A stretch of DNA of 64,000 nt from Paenibacillus sp. J5C2022 (GCF_025567625.1 NZ_JAOQJC010000017.1:1-64000), one strand, 5' to 3'. Counted from the stretch's first letter, positions 34,775-43,091 are shown. Notes: generated by a model not told the origin, from the letters alone. Made by a program: numbers and translations.

Positions 34775-35525
34775 CCGGACTGACTTCCCCCCTCCACTGG
34801 ATGACGATATCGTCGAACAATCCATGCTGGTAGCAGCTAATATTCTTCATCTTCATCAGCTCCAGAATGGCAAGGAATGTAACGACGATCTCATGCCTGT
34901 CCAAATTCTCGCGAATCAGCTTGGAGAACCGGACGGTTTCATGCTGCCTCAATATATCGACGATATCGACAATCCGGTCCTTGACGGAGATCTCATCCCG
35001 TTGAACCGTCGCAATTATGTTGCGTCTCGCCGCTCTGCGCAGCGCCTTCTGAAATGCAGCAATGAGATCGCTCACATGCAGACCTTCCACGGGATTGACG
35101 AAGCGCTCCTTCAGAAACGGCGTCATATCTTCCGGTTCTCGCGAATATACGAGACTGCGTTGCAGCTCCTTCTCTTGCAACTGCTCCGCGATCACCTTGA
35201 ACTTCCGATATTCCACCAGTTTATGAATGAGCTCGTCCCGAAGATCCAGTCCGTCGTCTTGCCAGTCCTCATAGATTTCATCCTCGAATACAGGAGGCTT
35301 CGGCAGCAGCTGCTTGCTCTTGATCGCCAGCAGCGTAGCCGCCATGACCAGGAATTCGCTTGTCACTTCAAGCTCCAATTCCTTCATGGCGTCCAAGTAT
35401 TCCATATATTGAATGGTGATTTCGCTTATCGATATTTCGTGAATATCTATCTCGGCCTTATCAATAAGATGTAGCAGGAGATCAAGCGGGCCTTCGAATG
35501 ATTCCAGCTTATACAGCACAGACAA
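34743..35525 (-). CDS. scpA: Condensin kleisin subunit ScpA
   Basis: A 260-residue kleisin linking the SMC heads. N-terminal YKLESFEGPLDLLLHLIDKAEIDIHEI (residues 5-31) and FLVMAATLLAIKSKQLLP; the C-terminal winged helix has VVTFLAILELMKMKNISCYQHGLFDDI. Start TTG 35525 behind GGGAGGAAAGCAAC. A 20-bp perfect palindrome lies about 30 bases upstream. Confidence 0.95.
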   Translation of the reverse strand: MSVLYKLESFEGPLDLLLHLIDKAEIDIHEISISEITIQYMEYLDAMKELELEVTSEFLVMAATLLAIKSKQLLPKPPVFEDEIYEDWQDDGLDLRDELIHKLVEYRKFKVIAEQLQEKELQRSLVYSREPEDMTPFLKERFVNPVEGLHVSDLIAAFQKALRRAARRNIIATVQRDEISVKDRIVDIVDILRQHETVRFSKLIRENLDRHEIVVTFLAILELMKMKNISCYQHGLFDDIVIQWRGEVSPDGLSELEIDY

Positions 35526-35555
35526 GTTGCTTTCCTCCCGAAATTACCTTCTTTC

Positions 35556-35575
35556 CTACTATTATATAATAGTAG
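35556..35575. repeat. Perfect 20-bp AT-rich palindrome upstream of scpA
   Basis: CTACTATTATATAATAGTAG is its own reverse complement. It lies between scpA and ribH and includes TATAAT on the minus strand, so it may be part of the scpA promoter, an operator, or a weak terminator for ribH in the other direction. Confidence 0.85.
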
Positions 35576-35603
35576 ATTTCGCTTCGGGAAGCTACTCTTA
35601 TGC

Positions 35604-36074
35604 TTAGCCCTGGAGCTGCTTGGTCAAATTAGCCATCTCAATCGCGGTAACTGCCGCCTCGTAGCCTTTGTTGCCGGCCTTCGTACCTGCACGCTCTATC
35701 GCTTGCTCGATGGAATCGACGGTCAGCACGCCGAAGATCGTAGGCACGCCGGTTTTCAGATTGACGGCGGCCACGCCTTTGGCCGCTTCGTTGCACACAT
35801 AATCAAAGTGAGGCGTGGAACCTCTAATGACCGCTCCAAGCGTAATGACTGCATCGTACTTGCCGCTCTCCGCCATCTTCTGTGCGATAAGCGGAATTTC
35901 GAAGGCGCCGGGCACCCATGCTACGTCAACTTCATTATCTACGGCGCCATGGCGCTTGAACGCATCCAATGCTCCACCCAGCAGCTTGCTGGAAATAAAT
36001 TCATTGAACCTGCCAACCACTACCCCATATTTCAATCCGCTGGAAATTAGATTTCCTTCAAATACGTTTGCCAT
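35604..36074 (-). CDS. ribH: 6,7-dimethyl-8-ribityllumazine synthase
   Basis: A 156-residue enzyme forming the icosahedral lumazine synthase shell. Conserved [65 protein letters not shown] (His near 89) and [13 protein letters not shown]. Start ATG 36074, one base after the ribBA stop. Last gene of the rib operon. Confidence 0.97.
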   Translation of the reverse strand: MANVFEGNLISSGLKYGVVVGRFNEFISSKLLGGALDAFKRHGAVDNEVDVAWVPGAFEIPLIAQKMAESGKYDAVITLGAVIRGSTPHFDYVCNEAAKGVAAVNLKTGVPTIFGVLTVDSIEQAIERAGTKAGNKGYEAAVTAIEMANLTKQLQG

Positions 36075-36075
36075 C

Positions 36076-37317
36076 TTATTCGCTTCCCTTCATCTCTAAT
36101 TGATCTAACTGGAGCAGGTGACCCAGCTTGGATTGCTTCGTCCTCAAGTAGTTCCGATTGTTGTCATTGGCTTCCATCTGTATGGGCACACGTTCCGACA
36201 CTTCCAGTCCATAGCCCTCCAGCCCTTTAATTTTCCGCGGATTGTTCGTCATCAGGCTCATCTTCCTAACGCCCAGATCCCGCAATATTTGCGCGCCGAT
36301 GCCGTATTCGCGAAGATCGGCGCCGAAGCCGAGCTTTACATTGGCTTCCACTGTATCCAGCCCTTGCTCTTGCAGCGCGTATGCCTTCAGCTTGTTGATT
36401 AACCCGATGCCGCGTCCTTCTTGTCTCATATATAGCAGCACGCCGCTTCCCGCTTCGTCGATCTGACGGAGCGCAGCAGCTAGCTGAGGCCCGCAATCGC
36501 AACGATGCGAATGGAATACATCGCCGGTCAGGCACTCCGAATGGACGCGTACGAGCACCGGCTTGTCGGGGCTGATCTCTCCCTTGACGAGTGCAACATG
36601 CTCCTTGTTGTCCACATGATTGCTGTAAGCTACAGCCCGGAATTCACCGAAGTCCGTCGGCATCTTCACTTCGACGACCCGCTCCACCAGCTTCTCCTTC
36701 GCATTGCGGTAGCGGATAAGGTCCTCAATCGTAATGAGCTTCAAGCCGTGCTTCTCGCGGAATTGCGCCAGATCGGGCAATCGGGCCATCGATCCGTCAT
36801 CCTTAATAATCTCGCAGATTACTCCTGCAGGCTCGGCGCCGCTAAGATAAGCCAGATCGATGGCCGCTTCCGTATGGCCGGCTCGGCGCAATACGCCACC
36901 GGGCTTCGCAATAAGCGGGAAGATATGGCCGGGACGTCTCAGATCGTCCGGCGATGTGGCAGGGTCAATCATCGCTTGCACGCTTCGCGCCCGCTCGTGG
37001 GCAGATATGCCCGTCGTCGTTGACACATGATCCACGGATACGGTGAAAGCCGTGCCATGATAGTCTGTATTCTGCTTCACCATCGGAGGCAGGTTCAGTT
37101 GCTCGGCCCGCTCCTCTGTTATAGGGGCGCATACAAGACCTCTGGCCTCTGTAATCATGAAGTTAATAACCTCCGGCGTCGCTTTCTCCGCCAATGCGAT
37201 CAGATCGCCTTCATTCTCGCGATCCTCGTCATCCACCACGATGACGGGGCGCCCTTGCTTCAAATCCTCGACAGCCGCTTCAATCGTATCGAATACAATC
37301 TCTTGCTGATGCTCCAT
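36076..37317 (-). CDS. ribBA: Bifunctional DHBP synthase / GTP cyclohydrolase II
   Basis: A 413-residue fusion. N-terminal DHBP synthase (1-200): [22 protein letters not shown] and [17 protein letters not shown]-terminal GTP cyclohydrolase [25 protein letters not shown], with three zinc-binding Cys, and [18 protein letters not shown]. Start ATG 37317 behind AGGAGGAAAGAGACATC. Confidence 0.97.
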   Translation of the reverse strand: MEHQQEIVFDTIEAAVEDLKQGRPVIVVDDEDRENEGDLIALAEKATPEVINFMITEARGLVCAPITEERAEQLNLPPMVKQNTDYHGTAFTVSVDHVSTTTGISAHERARSVQAMIDPATSPDDLRRPGHIFPLIAKPGGVLRRAGHTEAAIDLAYLSGAEPAGVICEIIKDDGSMARLPDLAQFREKHGLKLITIEDLIRYRNAKEKLVERVVEVKMPTDFGEFRAVAYSNHVDNKEHVALVKGEISPDKPVLVRVHSECLTGDVFHSHRCDCGPQLAAALRQIDEAGSGVLLYMRQEGRGIGLINKLKAYALQEQGLDTVEANVKLGFGADLREYGIGAQILRDLGVRKMSLMTNNPRKIKGLEGYGLEVSERVPIQMEANDNNRNYLRTKQSKLGHLLQLDQLEMKGSE

Positions 37318-37341
37318 GATGTCTCTTTCCTCCTCCAACTA

Positions 37342-38013
37342 TTATATAAAACCGTGCTCGGCCAAATATTGCTCTGTAAGCGCGGACTTCGGCGCCGATG
37401 CGGCAGCTTCGTCGTTCCTTCCTTTAAAATGGAGAAGATGATCTACATACTTGCCGATAATATCGCATTCGATATTGACGCTGTCGCCGGTCTGCCGACG
37501 CTGCAGCGCCGTCTCGGCCAGCGTATGCGGAATGATCGATACGGAAAATCCCGTATCCGTCGTCCCGACTACCGTCAAGCTGATGCCGTCCACCGTGATG
37601 GAGCCTTTCGGTAAAATATGGCGAAGCTGCTCACGGTCGTCCAGCTCGATCGTGAATACGACAGCGTTGGCATCCCTCGATCGTCCAGCGATACGTCCCG
37701 TTCCGTCGACATGCCCTTGCACGATATGTCCGCCGAATCTCCCGCCGGCTTGCATCGCCCTCTCCAAGTTGACGGTGTCGCCTTGATTCAAGGCATGCAG
37801 AGTTGAAAGGCGATACGTCTCCGGCATGACGTCGACGCTGAACGAGCGGCTGTCGAAGGAGATGACCGTCAGGCATACCCCGTTAACGGAAATGCTGTCG
37901 CCAAGCTGCACCCCTTCCAGCACCTTGGCTGCGTGAATGGTCAGCACCATCGCTTCGCCTTGCCGTCTGATACTGCGCAGCTCGCCTACTTCTTCCACGA
38001 GTCCTGTGAACAT
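37342..38013 (-). CDS. ribE: Riboflavin synthase alpha chain
   Basis: A 223-residue enzyme with two lumazine-binding repeats: MFTGLVEEVGELRSI (1-15) with GDSISVNGVCLTV, and FGGHIVQGHVDGTGRI with KGSITVDGISLTV. GAGGAGGAAGG precedes the ATG. 24 bases from ribBA and 13 from ribD. Confidence 0.97.
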   Translation of the reverse strand: MFTGLVEEVGELRSIRRQGEAMVLTIHAAKVLEGVQLGDSISVNGVCLTVISFDSRSFSVDVMPETYRLSTLHALNQGDTVNLERAMQAGGRFGGHIVQGHVDGTGRIAGRSRDANAVVFTIELDDREQLRHILPKGSITVDGISLTVVGTTDTGFSVSIIPHTLAETALQRRQTGDSVNIECDIIGKYVDHLLHFKGRNDEAAASAPKSALTEQYLAEHGFI

Positions 38014-38026
38014 GACCTTCCTCCTC

Positions 38027-39127
38027 TCATCGGGAGGGATAGACGGGATAGCCGATTACGCGAATATCTTCTCCCGCCATCTCCACTTCCACATCTCTCA
38101 ATCTGACTGCATCCGACATCCGGTCCATACCTGGAAACGTAAATGCGCCAATTGGTCCTCCGACAATTTTGGCTGCGTAATACAAGATGACCTTATCGAT
38201 TAGACCATCTTGCAGCATAGCGCCGTTCAGCGTACCGCCACCCTCCAGCAGAATGGAGCCGATCTCCAGCCGTCCCAGCTGCTTCAAAGCCACCGTCAAG
38301 TCGATATGAGGACCGCTGCCGCACGCCAGCACCTCTACTTCCGCTTCTTCCAGCTGGGCTCGCTTGGCGGCATTCCCGTTGTCGGTCGTCAATATAACTG
38401 TTCTGGCCGTCCGGTCCGACACGACCTTCGCCGTCAAGGGCACTCGCAGCTTGGAATCCGCTACGATCCGGACAGGTTGAAGCCCCGGCGCTGCCGTCCG
38501 GGTCGTTAAGGAAGGATCGTCGGCTATGACGGTCTCGATGCCGACCATAATGCCCTGATGCTGGTGGCGCAGCGTGTGCACCTGTTCCCTGGCCACCGGA
38601 CCTGTCACCCACTTGCTGTCGCCGGTTCTGGCCGCAATCTTGCCGTCCAGCGTGCTCGCCGTCTTTAATGTCACATATGGCATTCCCGTCGTAATGTATT
38701 TATTGAATTTCTCGTTCAACCGCTCGGCTTGCTCCTGCAACACGCCGGACACGACCACGATGCCGTTGTCGAACAAGCGCTGCAAGCCTCTTCCCGACAC
38801 TTGCGGATTGGGATCGGTAGCCGCTACGACCACCTTCGCCACCCCGGCTTCGATAAGCCGGTTCGCACATGGCGGAGTTTTGCCATGGTGGCTGCACGGT
38901 TCCAGCGTAACATACGCGGTGGCGCCTCGCGCTTTCTCGCCCGCCATGGCGAGCGCATGGACCTCCGCATGACCTTCGCCCCGCTTCAGGTGTGCCCCCA
39001 TGCCGACGATGCTGCCGTCCTTAACAATAACGCAACCGACGACCGGATTAATGCCGGTCTGCCCCTCGGCACAAGCAGCCAGCTCAAGCGCCAGCTGCAT
39101 GTAATACTTATCGTTCAGCACTTTCAT
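38027..39127 (-). CDS. ribD: Bifunctional pyrimidine deaminase/reductase RibD
   Basis: A 366-residue enzyme. N-terminal zinc deaminase: GEGHAEVHALAMAG (HAE) and LEPCSHHGKTPPC (PCxxxGxxxxC); C-terminal reductase (about 150-366) with TLKTASTLDGKIAA, VTGPVAREQVH and GSILLEGGGTLNGAML. Start ATG 39127; its only SD-like run, AGGGGG, is in the 3' arm of the riboswitch terminator. A GTG two codons later is possible. First gene of the riboflavin operon. Confidence 0.95.
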   Translation of the reverse strand: MKVLNDKYYMQLALELAACAEGQTGINPVVGCVIVKDGSIVGMGAHLKRGEGHAEVHALAMAGEKARGATAYVTLEPCSHHGKTPPCANRLIEAGVAKVVVAATDPNPQVSGRGLQRLFDNGIVVVSGVLQEQAERLNEKFNKYITTGMPYVTLKTASTLDGKIAARTGDSKWVTGPVAREQVHTLRHQHQGIMVGIETVIADDPSLTTRTAAPGLQPVRIVADSKLRVPLTAKVVSDRTARTVILTTDNGNAAKRAQLEEAEVEVLACGSGPHIDLTVALKQLGRLEIGSILLEGGGTLNGAMLQDGLIDKVILYYAAKIVGGPIGAFTFPGMDRMSDAVRLRDVEVEMAGEDIRVIGYPVYPSR

Positions 39128-39137
39128 AGATGCGCAA

Positions 39138-39173
39138 AAACCCCCTAACGGCTAGCTTGCCGACGGGGGGAGT
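39138..39173 (-). terminator. Terminator of the FMN riboswitch expression platform
   Basis: CCCCC and GGGGG arms with an inner CGGC/GCCG pairing, on the minus strand followed by TTTTTG, lie 10 bases before the ribD ATG. This is the expected off-switch structure; it also sequesters the ribD SD. Confidence 0.82.
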
Positions 39174-39374
39174 CATTCAGGATAATTCGACAATAGGAAA
39201 CAAGCCTGCTCATTACAGATACAAAGTGTAAAATGAGCCAGCCAAATACAACATGCTCACGATGCATGCATACCTCAAATAGAGCCACCCATATCGGGCG
39301 ACCAATCAGGGATAGGTGGTGAAAAAATGCACAATGTAGCAGTTGCAATGCAGAACCTTATCGCCGAAGTTCCT

Positions 39375-39563
39375 TCTTCTCCCATCCAGACTATACTGTC
39401 GGTCCCGGAGTTGCACCAGGTCCACCGCCCGGCGACACTCTGCAACATGCAGCGAGACGCTGGGACGGGTCACGGACTGACGGGCTGGAACAGCTGATGG
39501 CTTGCGCCGACAAGCTCTTACGCCCGATCACCGCCGGTTGGGAATTTCACCCTACCCCGAAGA
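39375..39563 (-). promoter_or_regulatory. FMN riboswitch (RFN element)
   Basis: On the minus strand the element starts CTTCGGGGTAGGGTGAAATT, continues with CCAACCGGCGGTGATCGGGC, and ends GACAGTATAGTCTGGATGGG, the strongly conserved RFN sequence. It controls ribD-ribE-ribBA-ribH. About 200 bases (39174-39374) lie between aptamer and terminator, an unusually long expression platform with no supported gene. Confidence 0.97.
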
Positions 39564-39589
39564 AGCAAACTTTCATTTTTATAGTATGC

Positions 39590-39618
39590 ATCGTACCATT
39601 ATTCTGCAAAAACATCAA
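39590..39618 (-). promoter_or_regulatory. Promoter of the riboflavin operon
   Basis: On the minus strand TTGATG (39613-39618) and TACGAT (39590-39595) are 17 bases apart, ending about 27 bases upstream of the RFN aptamer. Confidence 0.75.
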
Positions 39619-39633
39619 CTGCATTATTTCGTA

Positions 39634-39933
39634 TTAATTCGCGTTCCGTCCATTCCCCTGCCTGTGCAAAAATTCGCGAAGACTATCGTTGCCGGCCACT
39701 TGGAAGGCTGTTGCCCAACGATCCTCTCCTCTCACCCTCCACTCCAAACGATAATGAATCCGATGACCGTACGGTATAATAGCATGGCATCTGACGATCA
39801 CATCGCCCCCATACCCATGTCCTCTCAATATATCGCCGATCTGTATAAGCGGCGTCTCCATCTCTTTTACTGAACACCTCTTTGCATCGCTTTCCCGCAA
39901 ATATACAGCCTTGCAAAGCGGACATCCATACAA
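39634..39933 (-). CDS. 99-aa Cys-containing protein, unknown, LexA-box promoter
   Basis: A small soluble protein with CPLC (residues 4-7) and another Cys near 20, a basic C-terminal half rich in Arg, and HYRLEWRVRGEDRW. Start TTG 39933 behind AAGGTGAGGTGG, a strong SD. Its promoter (TTGACT-17-TAGAAT) has a LexA-like box over the start point. I do not recognise a family. It is divergent from the polymerase operon, so it could be a regulator of the island, but no helix-turn-helix is evident. Confidence 0.6.
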   Translation of the reverse strand: MYGCPLCKAVYLRESDAKRCSVKEMETPLIQIGDILRGHGYGGDVIVRCHAIIPYGHRIHYRLEWRVRGEDRWATAFQVAGNDSLREFLHRQGNGRNAN

Positions 39934-39962
39934 TCATGCCACCTCACCTTATTTTAGAAAAT

Positions 39963-39976
39963 AGAACTCTTGTTCT
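39963..39976. promoter_or_regulatory. LexA-like box 1
   Basis: AGAACTCTTGTTCT: GAAC-N4-GTTC core with perfect 5-base arms; the centre does not match RNRY. It sits at the predicted transcription start of the 99-aa gene. Confidence 0.5.
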
Positions 39977-39982
39977 CTTTTT

Positions 39983-40011
39983 ATTCTATTAGATTTTTCC
40001 ATGGAAGTCAA
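39983..40011 (-). promoter_or_regulatory. Promoter of the 99-aa gene
   Basis: On the minus strand TTGACT (40006-40011) and TAGAAT (39983-39988), 17-base spacer. Box 1 begins just downstream. Confidence 0.7.
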
Positions 40012-40028
40012 TGAAATCGATAATATAA

Positions 40029-40040
40029 GAACATGTGTTT
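40029..40040. promoter_or_regulatory. LexA-like box 2, over the -35 of the polymerase operon
   Basis: GAACATGTGTTT fits the Bacillus LexA consensus GAACRNRYGTTY at every position. It overlaps the -35 of the plus-strand promoter by two bases. Confidence 0.6.
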
Positions 40041-40067
40041 GCTTAATTGCGGGGTCTATGATACGAT
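40039..40067 (+). promoter_or_regulatory. Promoter of the polymerase operon
   Basis: TTGCTT (40039-40044) and TACGAT (40062-40067), 17-base spacer, about 50 bases upstream of the first small gene. Confidence 0.7.
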
Positions 40068-40115
40068 ATTTTTACTCACGATCCCAAGCTTTACCATTAG
40101 AAAGGAGTCGATTCG

Positions 40116-40208
40116 ATGCAAATGACCATAAAATTAAAGGAGAAGAATGCCTATGAAAGCATGCAAACAAACTGCGTCGATCCGAACTTGGCAAGACAAG
40201 TATTATGA
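40116..40208 (+). CDS. 30-aa leader peptide-sized ORF
   Basis: MQMTIKLKEKNAYESMQTNC onward, 30 residues. AGAAAGGAGTCGATTCG precedes the ATG, a perfect SD. It overlaps the next gene by 62 bases in another frame. Such a short ORF may be a leader or a real microprotein; SD strength is the only support. Confidence 0.45.
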   Translation: MQMTIKLKEKNAYESMQTNCVDPNLARQVL

Positions 40209-40320
40209 CGGCGATATCGACATCGACGAGCTATATGACGAGGATACCGGAGAAGTGATCCCCCTCTATGCTGTGCTAGGTTTAACTGCCATGACCGTGC
40301 CAGGAGAAGATGACCGATGA
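40147..40320 (+). CDS. 57-aa acidic small protein before the polymerase gene
   Basis: Translated by me: starts MPMKACKQTASIRTWQDKYY, then an acidic run (DGDIDIDELYDEDTGE). TTAAAGGAGAAGA precedes the ATG; ATG 40153 is also possible. Its stop overlaps the ATG of the polymerase gene (ATGA), so translation is coupled. No family recognised. An acidic polymerase-binding partner is possible but untested. Confidence 0.6.
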   Translation: MPMKACKQTASIRTWQDKYYDGDIDIDELYDEDTGEVIPLYAVLGLTAMTVPGEDDR

Positions 40321-42899
40321 GCTTGAACCGGCAAGTCCAAATCTACTCGATTGATACGAGCGCTTTTTATAACGACATAGAACAACGCATACATCGCTTG
40401 ATGAGAAAAGGTTACACATACAGGGCCAAGCTGACTCATTCAAGCAATTACGGATGCAGCTTGGAGAAGAAGAAGGCTCGGCTTGCATCCATAAACAAAC
40501 GCTTGAAGCAATTAAAAGAGCATCTTCGGCAAACGTTCTCGCTGCATCAGGGCGTACGCCAATTAAGAGAGGAATCGTTGACAGCAAGCCGCGTTGTTTC
40601 TTTATTCGAATCGGCGCTTACCCGAACGCTCGACATAGCAGAAGATCAGTTGTCCGAGGATATTATTATTGTTCAAACGTATTTCTTCAATATACTGGAA
40701 GACCTTATTTCCTTCGGCTTCTACCATCGGGGAGAAAAATACATATGCTTTACAGCGAGTGCCGGACAAATCCGAACCAAAAAAACGATGTTCATGAAGG
40801 AAACAGTGTTTCAACGGCACGAGCGCTCGCTTATGTGCGGATTGACCTTGGATGGCATTAACCGGAACGGAGGAGTCAACATCAATAAGTTCCTTGCTTA
40901 TCTTGCCTTGTGCAATACGGCAACTGAGCAATGGAAGGACTTCGACATTGAGCGTGTCGTTGTCGTAGACGATATGGAGACGCCGTTGCGAACGAAGGTA
41001 GATTATATTGACGATCAATCCTATGATATCAAGCGGATGGAGATGGACTTATCCATCACTCATACCGACGGCTGCGGCATGATCCTGCCTAAGCTGAGCA
41101 AGAAGAGCTTTATGCTGCGAATGCCCTGGGTGAAAGGCTTGCTCGTCCCTTTTCCCTTCGACAAATATATTCGCGAGCTCAATCTGAGAACCGGCATGCA
41201 ATGGGGGACGGTTCGCGACATATATGGCAGAGAAGTAGATCTGCTCAAAGACAAGATTGCCATCATCTTGACCAGAAGCCAATTCAAAATGTGGAGCTTC
41301 TATTCATCATGGGAAGCGTACAAGCAAGCCTTCACCTCCAATGCGTGCCAAGCGGGCATATGCAATGAAGAAGACGACAACGTAGATGACGCCAAACTAA
41401 ATTATCAAATGCTGCAAACGTTGACCGATATGACAGATGACGAACTGTTGGAGCTTAGCCGAAGATCCCGGGAAACCATTGCCAATATCGGGTCCGACAG
41501 GGATACGATGCTGAGAATATTGGGCGTGAGCAGCAAACGACGACATAAAAATTACTATCAGCAGGCACTCGCCCTTTACCCTGAGTTGCTAAACGATACG
41601 TACAGCAAGCAAATTTTGAAGCAAGTAAAGAAAAAGCTTGTAAAGGAAGCTCGCTCGGGGAAAGTACTGATTGACGGGAAGTATACTTATATATGTCCCG
41701 ATCTGTACGCATTCTGTGAGTATCTGATTGCGGGGAAGAAGCGGCCGACGGGCTTGCTTGCAGACGGTGAAGTGTCCTGCAGCTTGTATTCGCATAACAA
41801 TCGGCTGGATTGCCTGCGAAGTCCCCATCTCTATAGAGAGCACGCTGTTCGAAGCAATGTCGTAACGAAGGAAACGAAAAGATGGTTTATTACAAACGGT
41901 CTGTATACAAGCTGTCACGACCCCATCAGCAAACTGCTCATGTTCGACCATGATGGCGATAAAAGCCTGGTCTGCGCCGATCCGACACTTGTTCATGCCG
42001 CTGAGCAGCATATGGCGGATATCGTTCCGCTCTATTACGATATGGCCAAGGCCGAAGCCCGAAAGCTCTCCTCGGACACCATCTACGGCGGATTGAAGGC
42101 AGCCTATACAGGCGGCAATATCGGAACGATCAGCAATGACATTACAAAGATCTGGAACAGTGCCAGCATTAATCTGGACGTGATCAAATGGTTATGCATG
42201 GAGAACAACTTCACAATCGATTACGCCAAAACGTTATACAAGTTAAGCAGACCGCAAGACAAGCATTCCGTCATCTCCGGATATACAACGACGAAGCCGC
42301 CCAGCTTCTTTCAGTATGCGAAGGATGTTCCGAAGGAAAAAGTAGCTCCGCAAAATGACAGTGTCATGAATCGGTTGGCAGGTCTCATTCAAAATCCTCG
42401 TCTCAACTTTAGAGCGGCCAATCTCGGCCAGTTCGACTACCGCATGCTCATGAAGGATTGGCGGGTAGAATTAAATCAAGCCATTATAGAAAAATATAAT
42501 GAGGTTGATATCGGAAAGCGCTACATGGAGATTGTGACGCCAGAAGATGGATATACAGGCGATGACGTCCTGGTCTATCGGCATATTAGAGAGCAATTCC
42601 AGGAATTGTTCGAAAATTGCGACTATGTTGCCGATGTGCTTGTAGAATACTTATATCGTTATAAGGCAAGCAGCTACAAAACAACGTTATGGTCCAGCTT
42701 TGGCGATCTGCTTCTGGGAAATCTGGAACAAAACTTATCCGACCGCAGCATGACTCATCAGCGATTGTGCGAAGCATGCGGCTGTAGAATGGAGATGGCC
42801 TCAAACCGCCAGAAGTACTGCAACGTGTGTCGACAAGAAAAGGACAAAATTAAAAAAAGAGAATGGAAACAAACGCAGCGCTCCTTGGTAGACCGTTAG
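40317..42899 (+). CDS. YonO/QDE-1-like single-chain RNA polymerase
   Basis: An 860-residue protein I assign to the two-barrel RNA polymerase superfamily, the clade with phage YonO and the QDE-1/eukaryotic RdRP family. Evidence is motif order: HTDGCGMI (D251-G254) followed by the conserved Lys region RMPWVKG (K273-G274), i.e. the first barrel; then RSPHLYREHAVRSN, TNGLYTSCHDPISKLLMF and the catalytic Asp triad DHDGD (D544, D546, D548), i.e. the second barrel, equal to NADFDGD of beta-prime. Next is AYTGGNIGTISNDITKIWN, the RdRP/YonO-like helix. The C-terminus has a zinc ribbon CEAC-x14-CNVC. Size is close to YonO (about 900). DNA- or RNA-templated activity cannot be told from sequence; by analogy to SPbeta it would transcribe late (tail) genes. 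Confidence 0.82.
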   Translation: MSLNRQVQIYSIDTSAFYNDIEQRIHRLMRKGYTYRAKLTHSSNYGCSLEKKKARLASINKRLKQLKEHLRQTFSLHQGVRQLREESLTASRVVSLFESALTRTLDIAEDQLSEDIIIVQTYFFNILEDLISFGFYHRGEKYICFTASAGQIRTKKTMFMKETVFQRHERSLMCGLTLDGINRNGGVNINKFLAYLALCNTATEQWKDFDIERVVVVDDMETPLRTKVDYIDDQSYDIKRMEMDLSITHTDGCGMILPKLSKKSFMLRMPWVKGLLVPFPFDKYIRELNLRTGMQWGTVRDIYGREVDLLKDKIAIILTRSQFKMWSFYSSWEAYKQAFTSNACQAGICNEEDDNVDDAKLNYQMLQTLTDMTDDELLELSRRSRETIANIGSDRDTMLRILGVSSKRRHKNYYQQALALYPELLNDTYSKQILKQVKKKLVKEARSGKVLIDGKYTYICPDLYAFCEYLIAGKKRPTGLLADGEVSCSLYSHNNRLDCLRSPHLYREHAVRSNVVTKETKRWFITNGLYTSCHDPISKLLMFDHDGDKSLVCADPTLVHAAEQHMADIVPLYYDMAKAEARKLSSDTIYGGLKAAYTGGNIGTISNDITKIWNSASINLDVIKWLCMENNFTIDYAKTLYKLSRPQDKHSVISGYTTTKPPSFFQYAKDVPKEKVAPQNDSVMNRLAGLIQNPRLNFRAANLGQFDYRMLMKDWRVELNQAIIEKYNEVDIGKRYMEIVTPEDGYTGDDVLVYRHIREQFQELFENCDYVADVLVEYLYRYKASSYKTTLWSSFGDLLLGNLEQNLSDRSMTHQRLCEACGCRMEMASNRQKYCNVCRQEKDKIKKREWKQTQRSLVDR

Positions 42900-42974
42900 A
42901 ATCATTTCATAATACTTGAAAAATGAATCAAATAGACGAACAGAATACAAGAATCGTTCGACTCAAACCATTTA

Positions 42975-43024
42975 CGGCATGCGATTTTCTTTGAAATATC
43001 AACTTTTTTATCTCTCGCATGCCG
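42975..43024. repeat. 10-bp perfect inverted repeat between polymerase and HU gene
   Basis: CGGCATGCGA (42975-42984) and TCGCATGCCG (43015-43024), 30-base AT-rich loop. No T-run, so a simple terminator is unlikely. Possible operator, promoter element or RNA structure. The rest of 42900-43091 has no gene. Confidence 0.85.
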
Positions 43025-43045
43025 ATTTTCATAATCGCATTTAAG

Positions 43046-43059
43046 GGAACACACGTTCT
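43046..43059. promoter_or_regulatory. LexA-like box 3 upstream of the HU-family gene
   Basis: GGAACACACGTTCT; core GAACACACGTTC matches GAACRNRYGTTY fully. It lies about 33 bases before the ATG of the HU gene. No good sigma-A promoter was found around it. Confidence 0.6.
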
Positions 43060-43091
43060 TGTTTTATGGCAACAATATTGGGGGATGAGAA

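Noticed and set aside
39145..39348. 67-codon minus-strand frame between FMN aptamer and terminator
   Set aside because: TTG start without an SD, and its end runs into the terminator stem; more likely part of the riboswitch platform.
39683..39937. 84-codon minus-strand frame overlapping the 99-aa gene
   Set aside because: Its ATG sits closer to the SD run than ideal and the product has no pattern; the +4 TTG frame has better SD spacing and a CPLC motif.
40317..42899. Alternative identity as DNA polymerase, primase or helicase
   Set aside because: No Walker A, no DNA polymerase A/B/C motif, no TOPRIM; the DGCG-KG-DHDGD order is specific to two-barrel RNA polymerases.
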